From NCBI GenBank assembly GCA_964030785.1, contig OZ034975.1:2836701-2900700 (forward strand): DNA of 64,000 nucleotides. The letters run 5' to 3'. A program made the position numbers and the translations under genes. Numbering within the stretch: the first letter of the stretch is position 1; each line of letters starts with the position of its first letter. Positions 45,512 through 55,862 of this stretch are shown here, piece after piece. Below the pieces are notes generated by a model. That model was not told where the DNA came from. It made no database searches and saw only the letters and a list, made by a program, of their open reading frames with translations. This stretch comes from Siderastrea siderea. Its lineage: Eukaryota > Cnidaria > Anthozoa > Scleractinia > Rhizangiidae.

Positions 45512-47092
45512 TTAGCCTGTCAGCTCCTCTCTTGTCTTATGCTCGTTTCCGTCTGTAAGACGTGCATAGTCAGCCTCAATTGTCATTAGTTCAAACTGTA
45601 ATGAAGTGTCCCTTATGAAGATTAGGTGACTAGCAGCTTTTGTTGGGTCTAGGAAGTGCTTTTGATGCTCTTCACAGAAGTCACTTGGAAGTTCGTGTTC
45701 ATCTCTAAACTGCTTCCTTGAAGTGTACAAGTTATTTGCCCAATTGGTGGCATGTGATGGATAGTGAGCCTTTGGTTTACAACTAACCGAGACTGTAACA
45801 TCTCCGGGACATACTTATCTCGTTCATTGTATTGTGTATCAATTTGTTCATTAACTGTCAAAATGACACTGGGGCTGACACATCCTGTCCTTTTTGGGTA
45901 GTCAGATGAGGGAAGTTCAAGTTTCAACTCTTTTTGAACCAACTGTGCAAGGATTAAGCAGAGGTCGTGAAAACCCCTCTGAGGTCCCGCATCTTTGATA
46001 ACATTTACCATCAATCACGACCTCGATGTTTCGACATTTTTGAAAAGGCGAGTCTTTTAAAAAAGCCCTGTTGTAGTGAACATTTATGTGTCGGTTGCAT
46101 TCTTTCTTCTGACTTCTTGTAAAGGACCAGAGACTTTTACCCGTATGTTCGCACAGTCTCTCTAGACTTAATGGTCCTCTTTTCGTTTTTCTTTAGATAC
46201 TCGTTAGCAATCCGAAGCATCTCTCTGCTTTGGATTCACTGAGAGGGCTCATCCAAGTAAACTGTCCCCTCTTCACCATGGCGACGTCTGTGGGCATTTG
46301 AATTCTCCGCGGGGACATTAAAGAGGGCGGTTTCTGCACCCCTGTTATTAATATAGGACCCCCTTTTTTACCCTTTTGGCTCAGCGCATTGCATTTCCAG
46401 CCTCGAAACTTTCGGTAGACATATTGCTTTCTGAATTTTACAGAATCTTCCCGTAATGTCTCAAGATTCTGTTTCTCGTTGGCAATTTCGTTTTCGTAAT
46501 CAGAGACCAGGTTTTCCGATAGACGTTTCCTCTTTTTGCTGAGAATCTCTGACTTCTCATCAATCGCCCTTCCTAAATTCGAAACTGCTTCTTCAACATG
46601 TTTCCTTGCCTCAACTTCAAATTCTGCCATCTCATCTGGCACAGTCCACAGCAAATCTTCTACCTGCCCTTGAACTTTGTCCACAAAATCTGGGTTCAAA
46701 TCTAAATAATATTTTAGCCCGGTCTTGCCAAAAATTCTGCTGAGAATATAGACTAGTAAGTATCTGTCTTTGTTTGTTGATGATAAAGACATCAAATTTT
46801 AATAGACTATGGCCAAGGACGTCAGCTGTTCATTAAGTATAGCAGGCTGTAGCTGCTCGATGAAAGATTCCATCATCTCTTGTAGACCGTTACAGATAGC
46901 ATCACTAACACCATTTTCAATCAGGAGGACAAATCTTCTTGTTCCTGTTGTTAGCCAAACAACAGGGAGGCCTCGATATCCAAGAATTTTGTCTCGGAAC
47001 GCTTGCTTTGCATTGTGAAGTACCGACTCAGAAATTTGTGTTACGTCTTTGACGTAAGATGCATAGTATCTGAAACATTTTTCAAATGTCAT
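45512..47092 (-). pseudogene. Decayed gene, unknown, coiled-coil rich
   Basis: The frame from 47092 to 46193 runs in one phase with a single TAA at 46796-46798. Before the stop: FRYYASYVKDVTQISESVL and VWLTTGTRRFVLLIENGVSD. After it: a long charged helical segment (EVEARKHVEEAVSNLGRAID; SKKRKRLSENLVSDYENEIA) and a basic end (KQYVYRKFRGWKC). Further frames at 46014-45649 and 45730-45512 overlap in different phases and may be later, frameshifted parts. I recognise no domain. The gene is divergent from 53514-54795, with a fold-back element and a retrotransposon between their 5' ends. Confidence 0.45.
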
Positions 47093-47652
47093 TACTTTCC
47101 TAATTAACAGCTCACCTAACGGTGAAGAAATGGCTATTAGGGAAGTTGATTTCTCGGTTTTCTTTGTATCTTCTTAGATAATTTTCATTTGACTTGGTAA
47201 CTGTTGACAGGTTAATCATTCAGTGATCGTTAGATATAAACTTTACTTTTCGTTTGGAAACGCGTACTGTGGTGCTTCATTTGACCGTGTTTTAGTTCTT
47301 TTCTGTCTTCATTCATTCCCGCAGCCATCTTTTGGTTGTCAGCCATGTTCACTTATACGACACGAGAGGTCTGGTGACTATTTCATTAGAAACCGCTGGT
47401 TATAAAAAAAATGCATTTTCAATACGGCGGCTACCCAGGATGAATTCGATAAATTTCTTTGTGATGCAAATTTGCAGAATTTGCAGATGTTTAAAGGAGA
47501 AGGTCACTCCAGAAACGGTGCATTTTTGAAATCGCCAATAAAAAGATAACACTAAGTTGGGTTACTGACCATGGTTTTAGCTTCTAAAGTGCATCCGATC
47601 CCCCTGGTCACGATCACCGCTGGTCTGATCACCGCTGGTCCGATCACCGCTG

Positions 47653-47825
47653 CGCCATAGCTTGCATAGTTGTACTGCTATGTTATTCACTACACGCACA
47701 ATTAACCCGTTACCTAGGTTACCTTGTACTTAGCGTCTCTTGTTCTTTCTCTGTTAGTTTTAGTTGTCTGCCTAGCGTTGTGTAATAAACGTGCTTGTTC
47801 GGAGTTCCGACTCATGTTACTGGCG
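47653..47825 (+). mobile_element. Gypsy 5' LTR
   Basis: 173 bp, matched by 53073-53245 with few changes (TTAACCCGTTACCTAGGTTA, TAATAAACGTGCTTGTTCGG). AATAAA fits a polyadenylation signal. The ends are CGCCA and TGGCG rather than TG and CA. It is followed by TGGTGGCAGCG, a possible primer-binding site. Confidence 0.8.
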
Positions 47826-47917
47826 TGGTGGCAGCGTCACGGTCTCAAAGAACCCACTGATGACGACGAAAAGTTGCTTCAATGAAATCCGCCTCTCCGA
47901 ACCGTCAAGTTTAGCCC

Positions 47918-48790
47918 GTGAATTTTACCGTCGCTATGACTTCGCGCAGAGCTCCGAAACAATGGTCGCTCACTTCGAACGAAACTATCACTTCTCTCGA
48001 AGCTTGGGAGAACAATTTGAAGTACATTCTCTCGCTTGACTCCAACTTCGCCGACTTCCTCACCGATAGCACTTCGTGGGGAAAGAAAACGAACGCTTTA
48101 CCTCTCTGCGGTTTCTCCAATGACAGCGAATCTATTCCAGCGCCGCGAAGGAGGACAGCCGCACAAAAGGTGACCCATTTGGAAATGATGCTCGGCCAAA
48201 TAGCAAATTATGCTCCTATTATTTCAAGAAACTCTATTGTGAAGAACTCATTTTCTATTAATGGCGTCTGGAAAATTATTCGGCAACATTATGGCCTGCA
48301 GTCCACTGGATCTCGTTTCTTGGATCTTGCGTATATTTCTCTCAAACCGGAACAACGTCCTGAGGATTTATTCCAAAGCCTAATGGCCTTTATTGAGGAC
48401 AATCTCCTCACCACATCTAGTGGTATCACTCATCATGGTGAAGCCCCAGTTGCCGACGAAGAGCTTACTCCTTCTCTCGAGAATTTTGTCGTCCTAACCT
48501 GGCTGCACCTACTTCACCCCAATCTCCCTCGTCTCGTAAAACAACGTTACGGAACGGAATTACGGTGTAGAACTCTCGCCTCCGTGAAGCCTGAGATTTC
48601 TCAAGTACTCAATTCGTTACTAGCCGAGCTCTATACCAGTGATGAATCAAAGATCTTACGCTCTGCCCCCACCTCGGAACATCGCTCTTTCACACCTACA
48701 CGTCGCGGCCACCGCCCAAACCACGTGTTGTCAGGTCGTGTCCCCTTTGCCAACAGGCCAGTCGTAGCGACTTCCAGTCTCATTTTCTGA
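47918..48790 (+). pseudogene. Gypsy gag-like protein
   Basis: 290-residue frame directly after the LTR and leader, starting within [17 protein letters not shown]; the second Met is also possible. It contains a capsid-like helical region ([40 protein letters not shown]-type segments). The frame ends where a cysteine-containing nucleic-acid-binding region should begin; that part continues in another phase before 48805. By position it is the structural protein of the retrotransposon. The frame break makes it defective. Confidence 0.65.
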
Positions 48791-48804
48791 GCAACTGCAA
48801 GTAT

Positions 48805-49515
48805 TTGCCTGAGTCTGACCGGCTGTTCATGACTAGACTCCGTCAAGTCGCAGGCCTTGACAGTGATGAGTCCACATACGATTACACTTACAGCCCCGAT
48901 CTCGCGGACCCTTCCACTCTCCAAGATCGTGTCGACATGCAGAACTATACTACAGCAGCCCTGCCCACCGTGGAACACCCTGTTTTCCGCCGAGTAAATA
49001 TTTCCCAGTCACCGTTTCTTCACGCCTTCTACCTCCATCACTCCTTACGTCTCACAATTGATACCAGCGCTGAGACTAACATGATGAGAGCCTCCCTTGC
49101 CAAGTACATTGGCGCTAAGGTCACTAAAAGTTCACAGTCTGCGATGCAAGCCGATGGCCGTACTCCGTTGTCCATAGTTGGTAAGACCCGGTTATCCCTG
49201 ACCCGCCATGGAAGACCGCTCACACTAGAAGCTCTCGTTGTCGAAGATCTCGACGCGGACGTACTCGCCGGTACCCCATTTATGGCTTCTAACGACATCG
49301 CTGTCCACCCTGCGAAACACGAGATCATTATCGCTGGGTCTGATGTAGCGTCTTATGGATATTCCAATACTCCTCAAGCCCATCACACCGTCAGAGCCTG
49401 CCACCTCCTCTGTACCCCTAGTGTAAACACAACCGTCTGGTTAGGAGAATTTCTTGAAGTTGACGCCCCCCCGATTTGCTTAAAGATTCTACTCTTGCCA
49501 TCAAACCTCGTATAG
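48805..49515 (+). pseudogene. Gypsy retropepsin region
   Basis: Frame with the aspartic protease pattern: LTIDTSAETNMMRASLAKYI has the active Asp in DTS, then VLAGTPFMASNDIAVHPAKH. In intact elements it cleaves the polyprotein. It is followed by a frame change at about 49470, after which the reading continues at 49476-49703. Confidence 0.7.
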
Positions 49516-49787
49516 ACTCCGTCTCCTCAAGCCACCTCAAGCCCACTCACACCTGGCCTCATCCTAACATTATCCAGGCCGTCGGTGGCAAACTGAGACT
49601 CGTTAACGACACCGAGGATCCTCTTCGTATTCGTAAGAACGACCATTTCTGTCAGGCACGCCTAACTGTTCTCGATCATTCCCAGGAATCCTCTATGATC
49701 TGAACCTCCTCTTCCTCCTCCTCGCCTCCTAAGATTACCGCTCCTGACCTCCTCCCTACAGAGTCTCTCCGTGAGGATCCCGACGGT

Positions 49788-50599
49788 TTGCTTTCTGCCT
49801 CTGAGAAAGCCTCGCTCATTTCACTCCTAAAAGAGTTCCAAGTGGTCTTTGATCCTCGCATCCCTGGCTACAATGGTGCCGGTGGCCCAACCAAAGGCAT
49901 CGTGAACATGAGTCCTGTCGAACCCACTCAACGCAAAGGGCGTGTCCCGCAGTACTCTCGAGACCAGCTTGACCTCCTTCAAAACAAATTTGATGAACTT
50001 GAGGCCCAAGGAATCTCCCGCCTCCCCGAAGACCTAAAGGTCGTCGTAGAGTACCTCAAACCCTCCTTCCTGGTGAAAAAGAGGAATGGCGGCTTCGGCC
50101 TAGTCACAGCTTTTACCGACGTTGGTCGCTATAGCAAACTTCAACCCTCACTCAAGCCAGACGTTGACTCTACCCTCCTTAGGATTGCCCGCTTTAAATA
50201 CATCATTGTCTCAGACCTATCACAAGCATTCTACCAAATTCCTCTCTCAAGACGTTCCATGAAGTATTGCTGTGTAGTTACCCCTTCAAAGGGGTCCGTG
50301 TCTATACACTCTGCGCCATGGGCATCCCTGGTTCTGAGACAGCCCTCGAAGAGCTGATGTGCCGCGTCCTGGGCGATCTCCTTCAAGAAGGATCCGTCGC
50401 TAAGATAGCTGATGACTTATTATATTGTGGTGGTAATTCTCCCCAAGAGCGCCTCGTGAACTGGCGGAAAGTCCTCTCCTCTCTGGATCGGTGTAACCTT
50501 CGCCTATCACCCGAGAAAACCATCGTTTGCCCCGCCTCTGCCACTATCCTCGGTTGGATATGGTGCCAAGGTTCTATCCACGCTTCACGCACCGCATAG
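49788..50599 (+). pseudogene. Gypsy reverse transcriptase region
   Basis: The reading passes through [20 protein letters not shown], changes frame near 50270 and continues with [20 protein letters not shown] and the catalytic box [30 protein letters not shown] follows. Family-typical, but with a frameshift, so not translatable as one protein. The polymerase box keeps both aspartates. Confidence 0.8.
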
Positions 50600-51560
50600 C
50601 CGCTCTGGCGTCCTGTGAATCCCCCAAAACTGTTCGTGGACTCCAAGCTTTTGTTGGTTCCTACAAAATGCTCGGCCGGGTCCTTAGTGGTTGCGCCCAA
50701 CTCCTTGCTCCCCTCGAGTCGCTTACTGCCGGTCATCAATCTCAGGATACAGTCGTCTGGTCTGATAACCTCTTGGCATGTTTCTGCTCCTGTCAAAGAG
50801 CTCTGACTTCCAACAAATCCATCGCTCTCCCCAAACCTGAAGTTCAACTCTGGATCGTGAATGATGGGTCTGTCAAGATGAGTGGCCATTCTCCGCGACC
50901 AGAAGCTCCACCTTGCCGGTTTCTTCAGCGCTAGGTTAAAAAACATCAAGCTCTTGGCTGCCATGTGAAATAGAGGCCCTATCCATTGCTGCTGCTGTCA
51001 AGTACTTTGCCAATTATATAATCCAAGCCATGTCTAAGTCTGACTGTCTGACTGTCTGTCTTACTGTCTGACTGACAGTAAGCCGTGCGCCCAGGCCTTT
51101 GAGAAACTTTGCCGTGGTCAATTCTCCTTCAGCCCCCGCGTGAATTCATTCCTGTCAACTGTTAGCCGCTACCAGATCTCGCTGCTCCACCTAGCCGGCT
51201 CTGCTAACCTACCATCTGATTTCGCTAGTCGCAATGCTCCAGCCTGTGATGACCCCCGCTGTCAAATTTGCTCTTTCGTGTCCGAAGCTGAGGACCTCGC
51301 TGTTTGCCCTATTTCTGTTCACGATGTACTTTCCGGTCTTTCCCCCTTACCATTCACAAGTCGTCCCGCTTGGCTCCGAACTCATTCGCACCTCAAGCAG
51401 GGCACCTGCCCCTCAAAGAAATTGACTAACATCAAAGACGTCAAACCTTACCAACGTTGTCACCATCTCTCGAGACGGACTCCTCGTTGTAAGACGCGAC
51501 GAGCCTTTCGCTTCTCCTCACGAATGTATAGTCATTCCCCGTGCCGTCATTGATGGCTTC
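50600..51560 (+). pseudogene. Gypsy RNase H/connection region, broken
   Basis: Frames at 50527-50934 and 51140-51553 cover the connection (KTVRGLQAFVGSYKMLGRVL) and the end of RNase H ([20 protein letters not shown]). Between them, at about 51030-51075, is a CTGACTGT simple repeat where protein is missing. Confidence 0.65.
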
Positions 51561-52920
51561 CTTTCCGCCCTACATGTGAAGCTGAACCATCCTTCCCACC
51601 ATCAGATGAAGCTGGTCACTCAGCGTTATTTCTTCGCTTTAGACCTCGACAAAGCCCTGGATTGGTGCTCACAGTCTTGCCACTTGTGCTCTTCCCTGAA
51701 AAAAGTTCCATCCGCTCTCGTGGAGCAGTCTACCTCTGATCCTCCTGATCGAGGGTGTCGGTATCTCCTTCGCCGGAGACGTCATGAAGCGTTATCGTCA
51801 GCTGATACTTGTAGTCCGCGAGACTTCCACCTCCTACACTGCTGCATGCCTACCGGATGACGAGCGCCGAGAGTCTATCCGTGCAGGTCTCCTCCGGCTC
51901 TGCCTCAAGCTGCGTCCACTGGCCGGCCCCCCCCGCTGTCATTAGGGTAGAACCCGCCCCTGGCTTCTCGTCACTGTCCAAAGATGCAACCCTTCGCCAG
52001 TACGGCTTTGCTGTAGACGTTGGTCGCGTCAAAAACCCAAACAAGAACCCTGTCGCTTAAAAGTGCGTCCCTGAACTCTGTGATGAGCTCCTCCGTATTT
52101 GCCCAGAGGGAGGCCCTATCTCCCCACTTTCCTTAGCTGTAGCCTCCGCCAACCTCAATACCCGCATCCGTAACAGAGGAATGTCCTCTCGGGAGATGTG
52201 GTTTCAACGTGATTAGTTCAACAACTCGCAGATCCCTTTGACTGACCTCCAACTGATTAGACAACAACACTCCTCGCGCCTCAGTAACCACCCTGCAAGT
52301 GAAAGTTCTAAAGCCCCTGGCTGCAGTCCTCGCGCGCCCGCTACTGTACAGGTCGGCGATTTGGTTTACATTACTTCTGATGCCTCCAAGACCCGTGCAC
52401 ATGATCGATATCTTGTGGTTTCTATCGATGGTTCGTGGTGCAACGTACGGAAGTTTGCTGGTTCCCAGTTACGTTCTACGTCTTACCGCATTAAGCTCTC
52501 TGAGTGTTATCGTGTTCCTTGCCAAATAGAGCCCACGCCTAACCTGTCACGTCGTTACAGTCCTGATGCTGACGAAAATATCGACGAGGAACCTGCTGTT
52601 CCTTCCGTCCCTCAGAGCCCCCGCTATGTGGTCCCTCCCCAGATCTCTGAAGTGCTTGCCGCTCTTCCGAACCCTCCGACCGATGCCTGCCAAACGTCAA
52701 ACTCCCCCCCCCCCCTATTCCTAACGGAAATGTTCCTGTGTCCAGTATGGATAGTTCTATCTGTGAGCATCAAGACTCAGTTACCCTCCCTGACTCCCCA
52801 GATGCTGACGAATTGGAAGTTCCTGCCACTGATCCTACAATTTCGCCTACGAGTCCTGGACCACGCCGGTCTCGTCGTCCAACTCGTCCCCAAGCATATC
52901 TCAAAGACTATGTCACTTAG
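51560..52920 (+). pseudogene. Gypsy integrase region, broken
   Basis: Pieces: the zinc-binding segment (NHPSHHQMKLVTQRYFFALD, SCHLCSSLKK) at 51576-51860, and the C-terminal domain (VQVGDLVYITSDASKTRAHD) at 52238-52924 with a proline-rich tail. The catalytic core between them is in several frames with stops and cannot be read as one. Confidence 0.65.
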
Positions 52921-53072
52921 TTGATGCAATGAAATTCCTAAAAATCTTTTGACGTTCCGAAAGTTTATGACTCTATGTTTCCTTGCTACTACCATGAACA
53001 TTGTAACGCAGTTTAGCTTTTCTTTATTTTCGCTTGTTATTTTCCTAGAGAAATGAAGGAAGAAAGTATCCA

Positions 53073-53245
53073 CGCCATAGCTCGCATAGTTGTATTGCCA
53101 TGTTATTCGCTACACGCATAATTAACCCGTTACCTAGGTTACCTTGTCCTTCGCGTCCCTTGTTCTTTCTCTGTCAGTTTTAGTTGTCTGCCTAGCGTTG
53201 TTTAATAAACGTGCTTGTTCGGAGTTCGGACTCAACTTACTGGCG
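53073..53245 (+). mobile_element. Gypsy 3' LTR
   Basis: 173-bp match to 47653-47825, preceded by a polypurine run (AGAGAAATGAAGGAAGAAAG). No exact target duplication is visible around the pair. Confidence 0.8.
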
Positions 53246-53513
53246 CCGGACTCGTGGCACAATTTGACGTCACGGACAATTCAAAATGTCGGCGACAGTG
53301 TTGAATTTTAATTTGGCCCTCTTTGGAAAGGAATTTCAGTGGGATCGGATGCACTTTAGAAGCTAAAACCACGGTCAGTAACTCAACTTAATGTTATCTT
53401 TTTAAAGGCGATTTCAAAAAAAATACACCGTTTCTGGAGTGACCTCCAGCGAAGGGGTGGAAAGAGTGTGCGACATTATGGATATTTCAAACGATACTTA
53501 AACTGTATTTGGA

Positions 53514-54029
53514 ATGACTAAAACACAAATAAATCGATTGCGGAGGCTGTTCCAATCATGGCAACTGGAAAGCAGACCGAAGTCTAGAGAGCAATCTGTT
53601 GCCCCCAAGGCAAAAGAAGTTGAAGGCAAAATCAATGTTCATGTGCCTTTGAACTTTTTCAACTCGATCGGAGGAGCGATTATTCAAGTATCAAAAGAAC
53701 CGTTGGAAAGACGATACGCTAAGCTTTGGTACCCGAATCCTAATTCACTTAAACAGAATTTGAACAACAGTTTTATTCTTGCAATGTGTAATGAGAGAGA
53801 GCGCGACTTTCTAAACCTTCGTGCACTTGAGGACAGGTCAAAAAAGGAAAGGGAAAGAAGAATTTCTATACTAATATCTATTCATCACTCCAACGTTGAT
53901 TTGGTAAAGGAATCAACTTCCATCAAACAAAAATCAGTACCATGGATGTGGGATAAACTGGAAACAAAGTATCCCGTGGCGGCCACCCTTGATACAGACA
54001 CAGTTAGCATCTCTGGATCAACTGCATAA
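53514..54029 (+). CDS. Hypothetical protein, first part
   Basis: 171-residue basic, helical frame (MTKTQINRLRRLFQSWQLES, LWYPNPNSLKQNLNNSFILA, KKERERRISILISIHHSNVD). It ends in TAA at 54027; the reading continues after the stop for a time. No domain recognised. Divergent from 47092-45512. Confidence 0.4.
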   Translation: MTKTQINRLRRLFQSWQLESRPKSREQSVAPKAKEVEGKINVHVPLNFFNSIGGAIIQVSKEPLERRYAKLWYPNPNSLKQNLNNSFILAMCNERERDFLNLRALEDRSKKERERRISILISIHHSNVDLVKESTSIKQKSVPWMWDKLETKYPVAATLDTDTVSISGSTA

Positions 54030-54129
54030 ACCCTACTTTTGTATTATGAAGGTCTAAAAGAATTGGAAGAAGAGCTGAACAGTACATTGAGCAAGGCAGA
54101 AGAGGGTTTGTCTGAAACTACTAACAGAA

Positions 54130-54795
54130 ATGAATCCTTCAAAAGAAGCACATCAGTGGTACAATAGCATCATTGTAAAAATTAACGAATTACAGGAAAA
54201 CGTTAAGGGGGACATGTGCAGAATTTCTACACTGAAAGAAGTCGCCACTGAAAAGTACCAAATTCACCAAACAAATACAGCGACCGCCAAGAAAAAACGG
54301 GAAAACAATCAACAAAAGAGCAAAAAAAAAAAGGAGAAGCGAAGTGAATCATCATCTGTAAATATCTACAATGCAAACGGCTCCAACAGTAAGCAAAAAC
54401 TGATGACATCATTTGTCAAACCAGACAGTACCAGTGCTGCTGACGCAGACTCCAAGCTTTCTTCAAAAGAACAAGAGAAAGTGGTCTGTGCTGCCTCAGA
54501 AAATGAGGACACTGATGTGCTTGAATGTGTCCCTAATCCTCACCATTTTGAACATAGTGCTAGTGCTAATGAGAAAGCCCAAACAGACTCTCGGCTTTCC
54601 TCAAAAGACCAAGAAAAAGAGTTCTGTGCTGCCTCAGGAAATGAAGAAACCGATGAACAAGAAAGTGTCCCTGGTCCCCACAATTTTGAAGAGAAGTGGG
54701 ACATATTTGACCATAGTGAGTCAAACTTCGAGTCGTCTGTCATTTCCTCTGACCCACTTGATACTGAGGATGACTTACATGTAGAATATCTTTAA
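54130..54795 (+). CDS. Hypothetical protein, second part, repeats inside
   Basis: 221-residue frame, Lys/Glu/Ser-rich. Residues ~105-195 hold two copies of a ~47-residue repeat: SKLSSKEQEKVVCAASENED and SRLSSKDQEKEFCAASGNEE, each followed by a ECVPNPHHFE/ESVPGPHNFE-like end. Acidic C-terminus. Probably the 3' exon or continuation of the 53514 gene. No known domain. Confidence 0.4.
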   Translation: MNPSKEAHQWYNSIIVKINELQENVKGDMCRISTLKEVATEKYQIHQTNTATAKKKRENNQQKSKKKKEKRSESSSVNIYNANGSNSKQKLMTSFVKPDSTSAADADSKLSSKEQEKVVCAASENEDTDVLECVPNPHHFEHSASANEKAQTDSRLSSKDQEKEFCAASGNEETDEQESVPGPHNFEEKWDIFDHSESNFESSVISSDPLDTEDDLHVEYL

Positions 54796-55862
54796 CATAA
54801 ATGATCAACAAAGCGTGTTCTGGGATTTTACCTATTGGACATTACCAGTATCTTGTACTTTATAGAACAATAGCATATGACTGGTTCGTTTCTTAGAAAA
54901 ATGAGAACCTCACAACAATAACTTGTTGTGAGATTTTCAAACCCGAAATATGAAAATGTGAATGTAATTGCAAGTAATAATATAAAGCTGTACCAGCAGC
55001 TCTTTTTCTCCTGATCCTAGTGAGGATTGAGGGACCAAATGAAACAGCTCTTTCCTACACTTGCACTCTATATTGCAGTTTATACAAATCCAGATCCAAT
55101 TTGCCTTCTTCTTGCAAGTGTAAAAAAGGAGACTGCTCACTGTTTAAGTGATGATGACGCTTACTTGATCTATTAAATGCCATCATCAAGCCAGCCTAGG
55201 ACCCTGTTGTTGAAAAGCCAGTGTGACTAGTAGTGAATACATGCAACCCAAGAAAGTTAACCTTTTCTTTTCAGTTACAGTTTCATTGCACTTAGAAGAA
55301 TTCTGATTTATACAATAACCTAACTTAACTTAAAATAAAGGGGTTAGTCTGCAAACAATTTATGTGGGCTTTTTTGCTTTTGCAAACAATTTTTTTCAAG
55401 ATTTTTAATCCCCCTCCAAAAAACTTATGGTCCGTCCCTTACCGAGTTTAACCTAACAGAGGAAATATGTTTGCAAATCTTGCCAAGTCTTCACCGATGG
55501 CACCATCATTCACCACCATAAAGATTCCAGGTTTTGGCTTTTTTACTATGAGAGCTTCTCACAGGCTCACTGCCTGTGAAGAGTGTCTACCAAAGTTGGG
55601 TATCCTGTGAATAATCCTGTAGAATTAGAGTAACATCCTAAACATCTTCAACAACAGTTCGTTGAGGAACATTGTGCCCAGGAAATGGCCGCACTGTTCA
55701 AGCAAATTAAATATTCATTAATTCTGACGAACAATAGTTCAACATATGCACATGGAGTGGTAGTAAACATAATAATAATAATAATAATTATTATTATTAT
55801 TATTATTGTTATTATTATTATTATTATTATTATTTTAAGTTTCTTGGCTTATATTTATTTAA
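54796..55862. other. No gene seen; contains AAT/ATT microsatellite
   Basis: AT-rich. The relative of the 44350 repeat is at 55350-55440. At 55770-55836 an AAT run changes to an ATT run, giving an inverted microsatellite. Confidence 0.5.

Larger units (their letters stand above)
47502..53444. mobile_element. Fold-back element split by a Gypsy retrotransposon
   Basis: About 100 bases at 47502-47602 (GGTCACTCCAGAAACGGTG onward) are the inverse of 53344-53444 (ending CCGTTTCTGGAGTGACC). The arms share stretches such as CTTCTAAAGTGCATCCGATC. TTAA lies at 47491-47494 but no TTAA is seen at the right edge, so the outer limits are uncertain. The Gypsy element at 47653-53245 lies between the arms, so it inserted later. 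Confidence 0.7.
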
